A stretch of 64,000 nucleotides of DNA from Thermoanaerobaculia bacterium (GCA_030431255.1 JAUIJL010000011.1:1-64000), one strand, 5' to 3'; shown: positions 17,204 to 27,417, counted from the first letter of the stretch. The notes: generated by a model from the letters alone, not told the origin. Numbers and translations: made by a program.

Positions 17204-18886
17204 TCAGCCCCAAGCCGTCGTGTCACCGGATTCGAAGCCGTCGACGAAAATCGGCGGCTCCGTGTCGGCGTCGCAGGCGTCGCCGATTCCGTCCGAGTCG
17301 GAGTCGGATTGATCGGGATTGGCATCATCCGGGCAGTTGTCGCAGGCATCGCCGATGCTGTCGGAATCGCCGTCTTCCTGATCGTCATTGGCGTTGTTGG
17401 GGCAGTTGTCGCATACGTCTCCGATGGCATCCCCATCGGCGTCCGCTTGGTCGGCGTTCGGGTCGTCGATGCAGTTGTCGCAGAACAGGCCGACCCCGTC
17501 GGCGTCCGCCCCGTCGAGCCGGCTACAATCCAGCTCCACCGCGCCGATGTCGCAGCGAGAGCCACCGTCGAGATCGCCGTCCATGGGTCGGGTGAAGGCC
17601 CGCTGATCTTCCATCAGCTCGGCTTCCGGGGTACTGCCGTCGAAGTCCGTATTGGCCACGCAGCCGTCGGGATCTCCGGCGTCCACTAAGGGCGAGTCGG
17701 AGAAGAAGGGAATGGATTGCGTCTCACCACCCCAGGCGCCTTGGATCACCAGATCCGGTGGGGTGCCGGTGATGTTGGTGCCGATATTCGTCAGCTCGTT
17801 GATGGTGCAGCCGAAAAAGCGATAGATCAGGTTATAACCCAGGGACTCGATGCCCAGGCCGGCGCATTCCCAGCCTGAGGGCACACAGATGGGGCCGCCG
17901 GGGCACGGTAGCTCGTTGTCGGCGATGATCGAGTTGGTGGCCTGCACCGCGCCGAGGTCGCCCGCAAAGATGCCACCGCCGGAGCCGAAGCCGGAATCGG
18001 GAACGCTGGCGTCGTTGCGGACGATGGTGGCGTTGCGCAGGCTGAGCAAGCCTTGGCCGAACCAAATGCCGCCGCCGCTTCTCCAGGCCGTATTTTCGGA
18101 AATCGTGCTGTTGATCAGGGTCAGCTGGGCTCCTCGGGAGTAGATACCGCCGCCCAAGCCGGTGCCGGTGAAATTCACCTCATTGTCGGTCACCAGTGAA
18201 CGGATGAGATAGACCGTGCCGCTCTGGAGGCGCATGCCGCCGCCGTCGGAATTCTCGGTGACCCGCATGCCTCGGATCTCCGAATCGATCAATCGCAGCT
18301 CACCGCCTTCGACTGTGACGCCCGGCGAGCCTCCTCCGTCAAAGGTGCAACGCTCACAAATCGCCAGACCGCCGACCACGCTGAGCCCGGGGGAGCTGCC
18401 GTTGTCGCCGGTTTCAAACTCGCAATCGGTCAGCGTGGTGTCGCCCAAATCCGCCTGGACACCCGCCCCCTCGAAAGGCTGGAATTTCAAGTTTTCAAAG
18501 GTCAAAGACGCCGCCCCACAATTGGCGATCATGGCGGCGGCGGTGGCAAAGGACGTGATCACAGTGGGCTCGGCGCCGGTGCCGCGAATGGTCATCGATT
18601 GAGAGGCACAGATGGTGGTGTCGAAAAACAGTCTTGGATTCGCACCTCCCGGCTCTGGGGGAACCTCGATCAGATGAGGACCTGGAAGGGTGGACGCCTG
18701 CTCAATGGCGGCCCGTAGGGTGCAACCGAAGCCGTCGGCGAGGCATATCCCGTTGCCCACCTCGGAGTCGTGGCCGTCATCCCAATTGTCGACCACGAAA
18801 GTGTCGGCAATGGCTGGAGAGCTGGGGCAGAGAATGAAAAGGAAGATCGAGGTGACGGCAAGAAGAATCGGCGAATATCGGCGCAT
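17204..18886 (-). CDS. secreted CSLREA beta-helix protein with thrombospondin type 3 repeats
   Basis: 560 residues from ATG 18886 (AGGAGCT upstream); an in-frame N-terminal extension lacks such a site. A signal peptide ([20 protein letters not shown]) is followed by the CSLREA motif ([13 protein letters not shown]), then a right-handed parallel beta-helix rich in Gly/Asn turns. Residues of about 470-540 contain four calcium-binding type 3 repeats of the D-x-D-x-D-G-x-G-D-x-C-D-N-C-P kind. The last residues are [14 protein letters not shown], a tail shared with two other secreted proteins in this window. It is likely a surface or extracellular protein; the ligand is unknown. Confidence 0.85.
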   Translation of the reverse strand: MRRYSPILLAVTSIFLFILCPSSPAIADTFVVDNWDDGHDSEVGNGICLADGFGCTLRAAIEQASTLPGPHLIEVPPEPGGANPRLFFDTTICASQSMTIRGTGAEPTVITSFATAAAMIANCGAASLTFENLKFQPFEGAGVQADLGDTTLTDCEFETGDNGSSPGLSVVGGLAICERCTFDGGGSPGVTVEGGELRLIDSEIRGMRVTENSDGGGMRLQSGTVYLIRSLVTDNEVNFTGTGLGGGIYSRGAQLTLINSTISENTAWRSGGGIWFGQGLLSLRNATIVRNDASVPDSGFGSGGGIFAGDLGAVQATNSIIADNELPCPGGPICVPSGWECAGLGIESLGYNLIYRFFGCTINELTNIGTNITGTPPDLVIQGAWGGETQSIPFFSDSPLVDAGDPDGCVANTDFDGSTPEAELMEDQRAFTRPMDGDLDGGSRCDIGAVELDCSRLDGADADGVGLFCDNCIDDPNADQADADGDAIGDVCDNCPNNANDDQEDGDSDSIGDACDNCPDDANPDQSDSDSDGIGDACDADTEPPIFVDGFESGDTTAWG

Positions 18887-19000
18887 GAAGAGCTCCTGGT
18901 AGTGGGGTTCGAGTCCCGTAGGAGCAAAGGCGATGCCGGCGGTGCGGCCGGGAGAAAGCTCCGATACTTGGCGGGGTTTTGTGAGGGGGACCCCCTTCAG

Positions 19001-19038
19001 TCCCAGATTTGGAGCTCCGCGGAGCCCCAAATGTGGGA
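19001..19038. repeat. imperfect 38-bp palindrome between convergent/tandem genes
   Basis: The core GCTCCGCGGAGC (19014-19025) is a perfect palindrome. It is flanked by ATTTGG/CCAAAT and TCCCA/TGGGA, with one mismatch between each block. It lies between the kinase stop (19056) and the start of the beta-helix gene (18886). It may be a REP-like element or a transcript-end hairpin; there is no T-run. Confidence 0.6.
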
Positions 19039-19055
19039 TTCTTCACCGACCGACG

Positions 19056-22000
19056 TCAATTCGGATCGCCCTCCGGGGATGGATCCGCGGCGGCAGCCAA
19101 CGCCTCGATCCGAGCTTTGACCTCGGCCGCTTCCGTGGACGACGGTTCCGCCTCGAGCGCCTTGGTGATCGCATCCATCCCGTCTTGTAGATCTGAGCCG
19201 GCGACGCTTCCGGTCGTCCGGTAGCGGCATTCCGCTCGGCGTTGATGGAATTGAGCCCACAGGAGATGCCGTAGGCTCTGCCAACCGCCCTGGGTCGAAA
19301 GCCCGCGCAACGAGCGTGCCGCGGCGGCGAATGTTGCGCTGGAAGAGTGGCCTGAGGCACAGAGGGCCGCAGCTTCGAGGATCTGCAATCGGCCGAGATG
19401 CACGTCGGCGTCGAAGGGAAAACGGTCGGAGAGGGGCAGCATCCAATCGCGGGCTCGTCGCAGCTCGGTGATCAGGTCTTGAAGCCCGGCGTCTGAGGGC
19501 TCGGAGGGCTTTGCTGCGGATTGTCCGGGCAGCAGCTGCCCGGACAGTCGATCCCGGGCGTAAACCGCGACTAGGCCCGCGAAATTCATCCGGCCGGAGA
19601 CATGCTCGGGATTGAGCTCGAAAAGCCGCTGGAACGTTCCTTGGGCTCGATCATAGGTCGAGGAGGGGTCCACGCCCCGGGCGACTTCCCACTCCACACG
19701 CGTCCACTCCGCCATGCCCAGGTTGCTGAGGGCCGACACATAGTCCGGGCTGATCCGCAGGGCACGCTCGCAAGCATCTCGTCCCGCGTTCAGGGCATTC
19801 TCCACTGACGACGGCTCGACGGCATCGAGGTGGCGAAGCCCGTAGTAGGCGGATTCGGTCCAGGTCAAGCAGATGGAATTCCAAACCCGAGCCTCGGCGG
19901 AGGGAATGCCGTTGAGGCCCTGATGCAAAGCTTCTACGGCGCGGCCGTAGGAAGCTCGGGGATCCTTACCCACAGCATCGAGGGCTTGGCCGTGGCGAGT
20001 CCAAGCGATGCCGAGGCTCTGGCGTCCGAAGGCCGAGCTCGGGGACATCTCGATCGCACGGGATAACGCCAGGGCCGCCTGCTCGTATTTCTCGGGCGTT
20101 GGACGTCCCACCTCCCCCAAGGCCTGGGCGTGCGCCAAAAGAGCGTTGCCCAAGTTTTGAAGCTCTAAGTATCCCGCCTCGGGATGGTCGAGCAGGGCCC
20201 GGGCGTCGGCGGCTAGCCGTTCGGCGGGCTGCAGGAGCTCTTCCGCATGGCCTCGTCGGCTCAATTGCGCCAACAGCCGACGCCAACGGACCTCGATGGC
20301 AAGGCTTCGATTTCGCAGACCGTCGGGTTGCACCTCGACGGCGTGGGCGCAGGCGGTCTCCGCGTCGTCGAAATGCCTTTGCCATGCCTCGGTCGATCTG
20401 CCGATCTCCAAGTCGGCTCGGGCGGCGGTCATTCGGTTTTCACATAAGCGACGATAAAGCTGTGGCGCGCTCGGGGCCCGCAGCAGAGCCTGCTCCAGGA
20501 GCTCTTCCTCCGACTGCAACGCGTGATCGGTGGCGTCGGCGTCCTCACTCATAAAGGTCGACGTCGCCTGCTCGCGGTAGGTGTCGGCGAGGATCAGGGC
20601 GGCTTCGAATCGCCACGGCTCGAGCTCCATAAGCCGGCCCGCCCATTCGAGAGTGTGGTCGTGCTGCCCTGAAATCAAGGCGTCGAGCGCCCGGATCATG
20701 AGCTGATCTCCCCGCCCCAAACCCTCTGGACCGAGCTCCGCTCCAGCCAGGGTCGCGAGGTTTGGCAGGCGATCCCGTAGATCTTGCCGAATGCGTGCTT
20801 TCAGCCGACGTCTCTCCTCGGGATCCCGCTGCAGCTCAACTTCCCGAAGCCGTTCTCGGGCATCACCCAACAAGGCCAGAGCTAGGTCCAAGTGCCAGGA
20901 GGGATCGTCGAAGCCGGCGTCTCGGGATCGTCTTAGGGCCTCCGCCGCGCGATCGGAACGACCCAGGGCGAGCTCGGCTCGACCCAAGGCGTACAGGCCG
21001 GCCGCCGCTGCCTGGCCGTCGGCGCGCGCGACCTCTGCCGCCAGTCGATCCAACTCCTTGAGCAGGAGGTCACGGGTAGGCTGAATGGAATGACGGGGTA
21101 AGAGCTGCGCGTAGCGGGCCCGGGCTTCGATTTCCGTGGCCCGTCGAGCGAAGATCTCGGCATCGCGAGTTTGCCGTTGAGCGATCAACTGACCGGTCAC
21201 TCCCCAAATCGAGGAGCCCAGGGCCAACAGCAGCAAAAGCAGACCGGCCAGGAATAGCCTCGGGCTGCGCTCCGCCCTCCGCACCCAACGTCCGAGGATG
21301 CCGACACCCCGGGCTGCGGTCGCCGATCCATCCAGATATCGCTGTAAGTCCCTTCCTAGGGCGCCCGCGTCGGGATAGCGACGTTTAGGATCTTTCTCCA
21401 TGGCTTTTTGGACGATGTGGGCGAGCTCAGCCGGTGTCTCACGGTGCACCGCATGGGCGAGGGGTGGCTCGTGCTCCAGAACTTGGAAGATTGCACCGAC
21501 TCCGGTGGCGTCGAATGCCATCCGTCCAGTCAGGATTTGGTAGAGCACTGCTCCGAGGGAAAAAATGTCGCTTCGGGCGTCCACCTCGGCGCCCCGCGCC
21601 TGCTCCGGCGAGAGGTAGCCGGGGGTACCGAGCACGTGGCCGGTCTCGGTCAGACGGGTCTCAGCCGCTATTCGAACGATGCCGAAGTCGAGCACAAAGG
21701 CCCGTAGCGACCCGTCGGCCTGTTCCTCCACCAGCAGATTGCTCGGTTTGAGATCGCGATGCACGAGGCCGGCTCGGTGGGCGGCCTCCACGGCCCCGAC
21801 GACCTGTTTCATCAGCTCGATACGACGTCGGATCGGTAGCCGCCTGCACACGGCGTCCAAGGGCTCGCCGTCGACGTATCGCATGGCGATGAAGCCACGA
21901 CCGCCGGGGGTCCTGCCGACTTCGAAAATCTCACAGATGGAAGGATGATCGAGGCCGGCTTGAACCCGTGCCTCCCGTTCCCGGCGAGCCGCACGCCCCT

Positions 22001-22115
22001 CGTCGTCTTCGGCGAAGATCTTGAGGGCTACGAACCGATCTTGGTCCGGGTCCCGGGCTTTGAAGACTTCGGAATCGGCCCCGCGGCCGATTGGAATGCC
22101 GGTTTCGTAGCGCAT
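19056..22115 (-). CDS. Ser/Thr protein kinase with long helical-repeat region
   Basis: 1019 residues starting at ATG 22115. The kinase domain has GRGADSEVFKA, Lys32, HRD at 119-121 and DFG at 143-145, followed by GTPGYLSPEQARG; all are consistent with activity. A membrane helix lies at about residues 286-307 (RLFLAGLLLLLLALGSSIWG). The remaining 700 residues are Ala/Arg/Leu-rich TPR-like helices. The gene begins 17 bp after the FHA/AAA+ activator gene, so the two form an operon. FHA domains bind phosphothreonine, so the kinase may phosphorylate, or be recognised by, its neighbour. Confidence 0.9.
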   Translation of the reverse strand: MRYETGIPIGRGADSEVFKARDPDQDRFVALKIFAEDDEGRAARREREARVQAGLDHPSICEIFEVGRTPGGRGFIAMRYVDGEPLDAVCRRLPIRRRIELMKQVVGAVEAAHRAGLVHRDLKPSNLLVEEQADGSLRAFVLDFGIVRIAAETRLTETGHVLGTPGYLSPEQARGAEVDARSDIFSLGAVLYQILTGRMAFDATGVGAIFQVLEHEPPLAHAVHRETPAELAHIVQKAMEKDPKRRYPDAGALGRDLQRYLDGSATAARGVGILGRWVRRAERSPRLFLAGLLLLLLALGSSIWGVTGQLIAQRQTRDAEIFARRATEIEARARYAQLLPRHSIQPTRDLLLKELDRLAAEVARADGQAAAAGLYALGRAELALGRSDRAAEALRRSRDAGFDDPSWHLDLALALLGDARERLREVELQRDPEERRRLKARIRQDLRDRLPNLATLAGAELGPEGLGRGDQLMIRALDALISGQHDHTLEWAGRLMELEPWRFEAALILADTYREQATSTFMSEDADATDHALQSEEELLEQALLRAPSAPQLYRRLCENRMTAARADLEIGRSTEAWQRHFDDAETACAHAVEVQPDGLRNRSLAIEVRWRRLLAQLSRRGHAEELLQPAERLAADARALLDHPEAGYLELQNLGNALLAHAQALGEVGRPTPEKYEQAALALSRAIEMSPSSAFGRQSLGIAWTRHGQALDAVGKDPRASYGRAVEALHQGLNGIPSAEARVWNSICLTWTESAYYGLRHLDAVEPSSVENALNAGRDACERALRISPDYVSALSNLGMAEWTRVEWEVARGVDPSSTYDRAQGTFQRLFELNPEHVSGRMNFAGLVAVYARDRLSGQLLPGQSAAKPSEPSDAGLQDLITELRRARDWMLPLSDRFPFDADVHLGRLQILEAAALCASGHSSSATFAAAARSLRGLSTQGGWQSLRHLLWAQFHQRRAECRYRTTGSVAGSDLQDGMDAITKALEAEPSSTEAAEVKARIEALAAAADPSPEGDPN

Positions 22116-22132
22116 GGCTTGTTCCTGAGAAA

Positions 22133-23908
22133 TCAGATGTCGATCGCCAGCTCGCCGAGGCGTCGGTAGAGCGTGGTTCGGCCGATGCCGAGCTCGCCGG
22201 CAGCAGCGCGGACGTTGCCGTCGTGGGACTCCAGCACGTCCGTCAGGATGCGACGTTCCACTTGCTCGAGCCGTGCTTTTAGGGTGCCGGTGTTGGGTAC
22301 CGGCTCTAAGGGCGTCGCCGTGGGGCCGCGCGATCCGGCGATCTCTGCCTGCAAATGTCGAGTCTGCAACAGCTGACCGTCCTCTACGAAGAGGGCGGCG
22401 CGGGTCATCTCTCGCTCCAGTTGGCGGATATTGCCGGGCCACGAGTAGGCTGCCAGGGCGTCGAGGGCCGCCCGGGAGATGCCCTGGGGGCGCCGATGGG
22501 CCTCAGTGGCTGCGCGGGACAGAAAATGAGCGGCCAAGCTCGGTAAATCTGCCGGGCGTCGACGCAGGGGTGGCAACGTCAGGCGACAGTCGGCGATGCG
22601 ATGGAAGAGGTCGAGGCGGAAGGCACCGTCGGCGATCCGCCGGTTGATGTCTTGGTTGGTGGCGGCGATGATCCGAGCTTGGGCCGGCCGAGCGGTTCTA
22701 GCGCCCAGACGATACACCTGTCCCTCCTGCAAGACCCGCAGGATCTTGGCTTGGGTGGGCCGCGACATGTCGCCGATTTCGTCCAAGAACAACGTGCCGC
22801 CGTCCGCCTGCTCGAATTTTCCGGCCCGCGCATCGACACCGGTGGCAACCCCTTTTTCGATACCGAAAAGCTCGGCTTCCAGAAGATCCTCGGGCAAGGC
22901 CGCGCAGTTGATGGCAATCCAGGGGTGCTCCCGCCGCGGAGAGGCGTCGTGGATGTACTTGGCGAGCACTTCCTTGCCGGTTCCGGTCTCGCCTTGAATC
23001 AGCACACTGACGTCGCCTCGGGCGATGCGCGCGGCTTCGTCGAAGAGCCCGAGCATGTCCGGATCCAAGGTCGCGGGCTGAGGCAAAGGGGGTGCGGTCG
23101 CGTTCTCCGGGCTGGAGGGGAGGTCGGCTTCGCTGTGGCCGAGCGCCAGCGCTGCCAACCGGCCCACCAGCTCGAACATGGGCTCAACTCCCTGGGTGTG
23201 CAGCTCTGGAGAGAAGCGTGCCCTAACCACCAGGGATCCGGATTGGATTTCAGACCACTCAGTGGCCGAGTCCGCCCCGGGAGGCTCTGGGTTGGCGTCC
23301 TCTAGAGATGCTTCGAAGAGCAAAGCGGTCTCGGGCCCGTCTAGCCGAAGGATTTCCAGCTGCCGACAAGGGAACGATAGGAACAGGGCTCGACCCGCGG
23401 TATGAGCCACTTGGCCGGCGGCGGATGCTCGTCGCTCGGCCGCGACCTTAAAGTAGCCCTCAAGGCTGGTCACGACCTCGGGCAGTGCGTGGGTCACGAA
23501 TTCCCGCACGGAGCCCACGGAAAGGGTCTCCTGAGGAGCTCCCGCGACCGCTTGTTCGAGGTGTCCGGGCCCGGCGATGTCCAAACGGACGGCCGTCTCG
23601 GTTTCCTCGGGCGCGACCCGTTCCAACACGCAGGCCAAAGAGCCGAATTGCAACGGAGTGTCGGCGTCGACGGGTTCGGCGCCGTGGAGCCGAAGCCCGG
23701 CGATGTAGGTGCCGTTGGACGAGCCGAGGTCCTCAACGCTGACCCTGTCGCCTTGGGTGACCAGCTTTGCGTGTCGACGGGAAACGGTCGGGTGGTCGAG
23801 CAACAGATCGGCCTCGGCGCTGCTGCCCACCACCAGCCCTCCCTCATGGAGGGGATGGGCGATTCTGCGGCCTTCACGGCGCTCCACTAGTGTCCACCGG
23901 TGGCTCAA
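22133..23908 (-). CDS. FHA-domain AAA+ transcription activator with degenerate GAFTGA loop
   Basis: 591 residues. An N-terminal FHA domain (about 5-98) keeps GxxxxS, S43RRH and DLGSSNGTYI. A GAF-like region follows. The AAA+ domain has Walker A GETGTGK (306-312) and Walker B GTLFLDEIGD (371-380). The C-terminus is a Fis-type helix-turn-helix (NVRAAAGELGIGRTTLYRRL). Where sigma54 activators have GAFTGA, this protein has GVATGV (353-358), so contact with sigma54 may be altered or lost. It is co-transcribed with the kinase downstream and diverges from the secreted metalloprotease gene. Confidence 0.9.
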   Translation of the reverse strand: MSHRWTLVERREGRRIAHPLHEGGLVVGSSAEADLLLDHPTVSRRHAKLVTQGDRVSVEDLGSSNGTYIAGLRLHGAEPVDADTPLQFGSLACVLERVAPEETETAVRLDIAGPGHLEQAVAGAPQETLSVGSVREFVTHALPEVVTSLEGYFKVAAERRASAAGQVAHTAGRALFLSFPCRQLEILRLDGPETALLFEASLEDANPEPPGADSATEWSEIQSGSLVVRARFSPELHTQGVEPMFELVGRLAALALGHSEADLPSSPENATAPPLPQPATLDPDMLGLFDEAARIARGDVSVLIQGETGTGKEVLAKYIHDASPRREHPWIAINCAALPEDLLEAELFGIEKGVATGVDARAGKFEQADGGTLFLDEIGDMSRPTQAKILRVLQEGQVYRLGARTARPAQARIIAATNQDINRRIADGAFRLDLFHRIADCRLTLPPLRRRPADLPSLAAHFLSRAATEAHRRPQGISRAALDALAAYSWPGNIRQLEREMTRAALFVEDGQLLQTRHLQAEIAGSRGPTATPLEPVPNTGTLKARLEQVERRILTDVLESHDGNVRAAAGELGIGRTTLYRRLGELAIDI

Positions 23909-24317
23909 ATCAGCCCCTTGATCATCGGAACGGTTGTGGGCACGGTGAGGGGCTCAAAGCAGAGGGGTGTCGGAATCAGCATCGATTCGCGGATAGTCAT
24001 GCGCGAATGGTATCGCGTCGAGAGAGGTCGCAGAGAGGTCTGCCAGGTGGTGTCGAGGTCGGGATCGAAGGGCGCAGAATTTTTTGCCCTTGGCGCGCTC
24101 ACTTGCTAAAATGAGGGTCTAATTCCGGCATCCTGTCGGCAGAATCCCCTCATTCTTATCGCAATTTGGAAGGGCTTTGGTGAATAGCTGGGCCACGGGG
24201 TTGATAGTGGTACGCCCCTATAGCTGTGCTCGGCTGATACGTTCTCAACATTTCGCGATGGGCTCTCGTCCCCACAGATTGGCTGCAGTTAGCGACAGCG
24301 GCCACAAGGAGAAACGA
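23909..24317. other. divergent intergenic region, FHA activator / M36 protease
   Basis: This 409-bp non-coding stretch holds promoters in both directions. An AT-rich block near 24080-24090 precedes TGGCGCGCTCACTTGCT (24091-24107). That element resembles a sigma54 -24/-12 site but has 11 rather than 10 bp between GG and GC. No other convincing element was seen. Confidence 0.4.
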
Positions 24318-26699
24318 ATGACATTTAGAAAAGTGTTGGTGGCCTCGCTAGGAGTGTGCTTGGCATTGCTTCCGCTGGCTTCAGCATCCATGGCCGCGGA
24401 AGGCAAACGTTCCGCGCGCTTCCTGACTGGCCCCCAAGACGGCGAGGCCATCGACTTGGCCCTCAGCTACCTCCACGCCAACTACAAATCGCTCCATCTG
24501 ACCCCCGCGGATCTGAGCGAGCTGAAGGTGACCGACCAATACGTCACTGCCCACAACGGCACCACCCACATTTTCTTCGGCCAACGCCAAAACGGTATTC
24601 CGGTGTTCAACGGTCTCATCGGTGTGCACGTCGCGTCCGACGGCAGCATCATCCATCTGACCAACGGTTTCGTCTCGGATCTGGCTTCCAAGATCACCAC
24701 CACCTCGGCCCAATTGGGCGCCGAGGAGGCGATCTTAAAGGCTGCTGATCACCTCGGCATGAGCGCTGTGGCGCGGGCTCCCCGCCTGTTGGAAGCCGAT
24801 GGCAGCCGTGACTCCGCCGCCCTCTACGACGGCGCCGGCATCTCCCGTCGCGACATCCGGGTGCATCAAACCTACATCCCCAAAGACGGCGCCGTTCGCC
24901 TGGCTTGGCAGATCGAGATCGATCAAATCGGCTCGTCCGACTGGTCGGACCTGATGGTCGACGCGGAGAACGGTGCGCTGCTGGGCGAGCACAACCGCAC
25001 GCAACATGTCGACGGTGAGGACAATGTCGGCACCGTGCCCCAGGACATCTACTTTGTCTTCCCGCTTCCCGGTGAGCATCCCGAGGATGTCGGCCAAGTG
25101 GACGTGGTCGGGCCCGCGGATGCGACGGCTTCCCCCCACGGTTGGCACGATACCGACGGCATCGCCGGCGGCGAGTTCACCAATACCCGTGGCCGCAACG
25201 TCGACGCCTATGACGACATCGACGCCGACAACTCGCCGGACAACACCTACGTCAGCGGTGGCGCCATGAGCCCCTTGGACTTCGACTACCCGTTTGATCC
25301 GGGTCAGGGCCCCACCGGTGGCACCAACCGCGAGGCGGCGATCGTCAATTTGTTCTATTGGAACAACATCATGCACGATCTCACCTACCACTACGGCTTT
25401 GATCCGGCCTCCGGAAATTTCGAGAGCGCGGATCCGGTGAACGCCGAGGCCCAAGACGGCTCCGGCACCAACAACGCCAACTTCTCGACCCCCGCCGAAG
25501 GCAACCGCCCGCGCATGCAGATGTTCGTCTGGACCGCGCCGCCGAAATTTGTGATCAACAGCCCGGTGAGCATCGCCGGAACCTATGACGCCGGTGGCGC
25601 CAACTTCGGCGCGGCCCTGGCTGGTCAAACCGGTAATCTGGCCCTGGTCAACGATGGTGACGACGAGGGCGGCACCGGCTCGACCACCGATGCCTGCCAA
25701 GCCTTGCCCGCCGGCTCCATGACCGGATTGATCGCTTTGATCGACCGCGGCTCCTGTGAGTTCGGTCTCAAAGTGCTCAACGCCGAGAATGCCGGTGCCA
25801 TCGCCGCGGTGGTGGTCAACAATCAGGGTGACGGCGTGCTCAACATGGGTCCGGGCGTCAACGGTGGCTCCGTCACCATCGCCGGCATGTTCATCGGTCA
25901 GAGCACGGGTGATCTGGTCAAGGCCGAGCTCTTCGGTAGGAACGGAGGGACTGTCAACGTGACCCTCGCTGCCGCGATCGATCCCGATCGCGATAGCGAC
26001 TTCGACGCCGGCGTGATTTCCCACGAATACGGTCACGGCATCAGCATCCGTCTGACCGGCGGTCCCAACAACGTCTTCTGTCTGCAAGGCGACGAGCAGG
26101 CCGGTGAGGGTTGGAGTGACTTCTGGGCCCTGGTGCTCTTTGCCGACGAAACCGATACCCGTGCGACGACCCGTGGTGTGGGCAACTACCTGATCTTCGA
26201 GGATGAGAACGGAAGCGGTATCCGCAACTTCCCGTACTCCACAGACCTGTTGGTCAATCCCCAAACCTACGCCGATATCAACGGCACCAATGTGCCCCAC
26301 GGTGTGGGTGAAATCTGGGCCGGAATGTTGTGGGAGCTGTATTGGAACCTGGTGGACAAACACGGTTTCGACACCGATCTCTACAACGGCACCGGTGGCA
26401 ACAACCTGACCATCCAGCTGATGATCGACGGTCTGAAGCTGCAGGGTTGTGCTCCGACCTTCGTGGCCGCTCGCGACGCCATCTTGACCGCAGACGCCAA
26501 CGACAACGGCGGCGCCAACGCCTGTGAGATCTGGCGCGCGTTCGCCAAGCGTGGTGTGGGCACCGGCGCTTCCGCCGGCACCACCGCGGTGGGTGACGAA
26601 ACCGAGGACTTCACGGTCCCGGCTGAGTGTGTGGTCGACCTCTTCGCCGACGGTTTCGAGTCCGGTGATACCACCATGTGGGACAGCACCACTCCGTAA
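24318..26699 (+). CDS. secreted M36 (fungalysin-type) metalloprotease with PA insert
   Basis: 793 residues from ATG 24318, with AAGGAG six bases upstream. A signal peptide (VLVASLGVCLALLPLASASMA) and an FTP/PepSY-like propeptide precede the catalytic part. The zinc site is H569-EYG-H573 with Glu597 in GEGWSDFWAL, as in family M36. A protease-associated (PA) domain is inserted before it (GLIALIDRGSCEFGLKVLNA). The C-terminus ends [19 protein letters not shown], the tail shared with two other secreted proteins here. It should be a secreted, self-processed endopeptidase for nutrient scavenging or predation. The protein ends shortly after the catalytic domain, without other accessory domains. Confidence 0.93.
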   Translation: MTFRKVLVASLGVCLALLPLASASMAAEGKRSARFLTGPQDGEAIDLALSYLHANYKSLHLTPADLSELKVTDQYVTAHNGTTHIFFGQRQNGIPVFNGLIGVHVASDGSIIHLTNGFVSDLASKITTTSAQLGAEEAILKAADHLGMSAVARAPRLLEADGSRDSAALYDGAGISRRDIRVHQTYIPKDGAVRLAWQIEIDQIGSSDWSDLMVDAENGALLGEHNRTQHVDGEDNVGTVPQDIYFVFPLPGEHPEDVGQVDVVGPADATASPHGWHDTDGIAGGEFTNTRGRNVDAYDDIDADNSPDNTYVSGGAMSPLDFDYPFDPGQGPTGGTNREAAIVNLFYWNNIMHDLTYHYGFDPASGNFESADPVNAEAQDGSGTNNANFSTPAEGNRPRMQMFVWTAPPKFVINSPVSIAGTYDAGGANFGAALAGQTGNLALVNDGDDEGGTGSTTDACQALPAGSMTGLIALIDRGSCEFGLKVLNAENAGAIAAVVVNNQGDGVLNMGPGVNGGSVTIAGMFIGQSTGDLVKAELFGRNGGTVNVTLAAAIDPDRDSDFDAGVISHEYGHGISIRLTGGPNNVFCLQGDEQAGEGWSDFWALVLFADETDTRATTRGVGNYLIFEDENGSGIRNFPYSTDLLVNPQTYADINGTNVPHGVGEIWAGMLWELYWNLVDKHGFDTDLYNGTGGNNLTIQLMIDGLKLQGCAPTFVAARDAILTADANDNGGANACEIWRAFAKRGVGTGASAGTTAVGDETEDFTVPAECVVDLFADGFESGDTTMWDSTTP

Positions 26700-26726
26700 G
26701 CTCGGTGACGTAAGCTCGGTGAGAAG

Positions 26727-26753
26727 GAGCCGATCCGTCCATAGGATCGGCTC
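26727..26753 (+). terminator. hairpin downstream of M36 protease gene
   Basis: A 10-bp stem GAGCCGATCC/GGATCGGCTC with a 7-base loop and no clear T-run; it may assist the stronger terminator just downstream. Confidence 0.5.
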
Positions 26754-26772
26754 GTCTCTACCCACGAAAAAA

Positions 26773-26797
26773 GGCTCGGGTCTCCCGAGCCTTTTTT
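26773..26797 (+). terminator. rho-independent terminator
   Basis: Stem GGCTCGGG/CCCGAGCC, loop TCT, followed by six T residues. An A-run precedes the stem, so it could work in both directions. It closes the protease transcript. Confidence 0.9.
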
Positions 26798-26932
26798 CGT
26801 ATCCGTTCCACAGGCGTTGCCGTCGACACCCGGACGAGAGTGTCTTGATATGCTCCCATAGAAGAGATTGCATATCCGCAGACCCTTGCACATCCGTAGG
26901 CAACATGGTCTGTTCCCACGCTGGAGACCCCC

Positions 26933-27322
26933 TTGACCCAATTCGACACCATCGACGACGACAGCTTGCGGGTGTTGGTGCACACCTTCTACGACGACGT
27001 TCGGAAGGACCCTCTGCTCGGACCGATCTTTGAGATTCGGATCGGTGCTTCTTGGCAGCGCCATATGGACCGCATGGTGGACTTTTGGTCGTCGGTGTTG
27101 CTGGGAACCGGTCGGTTCCGCGGCAACCCGATGCTCAAGCACGCCTTGATTCCAGATATCTCGGAAGCCCACTTCGACCGCTGGATGGAGCTTTTCAAGC
27201 TCACCGTGCATCGTCTGTACATGCCGGAGCAGGCGGCTCTCATCTTGATGAGAGCGGGCAATATGCGTCGAGGTTTGGAGCGATACGCGGTAGCTAGGCC
27301 CGTGCTGCAAGTGGTGGGATGA
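26933..27322 (+). CDS. truncated haemoglobin, group III-like
   Basis: 129 residues of 2-on-2 globin type: LVHTFYDDVRKDPLLGPIFE, WQRHMDRMVDFWSSVLLGTGRF, GNPMLKHALIPDISEAHFDRW. The pattern around the CD corner and the F helix is that of group III truncated haemoglobins. The start is TTG 26933, with GGAG five bases upstream; there is no ATG that would keep the A helix. These proteins bind O2, NO or sulfide with a haem; the exact role here is open. The gene stands between a terminator and the di-haem peroxidase fusion gene. Confidence 0.85.
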   Translation: MTQFDTIDDDSLRVLVHTFYDDVRKDPLLGPIFEIRIGASWQRHMDRMVDFWSSVLLGTGRFRGNPMLKHALIPDISEAHFDRWMELFKLTVHRLYMPEQAALILMRAGNMRRGLERYAVARPVLQVVG

Positions 27323-27417
27323 GCTGGCATTCCTCCCAAGCGATTAAGAATCTGTTGCGCTGCTCACGGCCTTGAGAAAGAGGCCGTCATGAGAAGGCCG
27401 TGACGAAGGAGATGGTG

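Noticed and set aside
22116-22442. N-terminal extension of the second kinase
   Set aside because: It overlaps the helix-turn-helix coding end of the FHA activator on the same strand in another frame; the kinase fold begins right at ATG 22115.
24091-24107. sigma54-like element TGGCGC...TTGCT upstream of the M36 protease
   Set aside because: GG and GC are 11 bp apart instead of 10. Spacing is strict for sigma54, so I do not call it a promoter.
24735-26906. 723-codon open frame on the minus strand
   Set aside because: It is the shadow of the M36 protease gene: low-complexity Gly/Val/Asp composition, no start signal and no domain.
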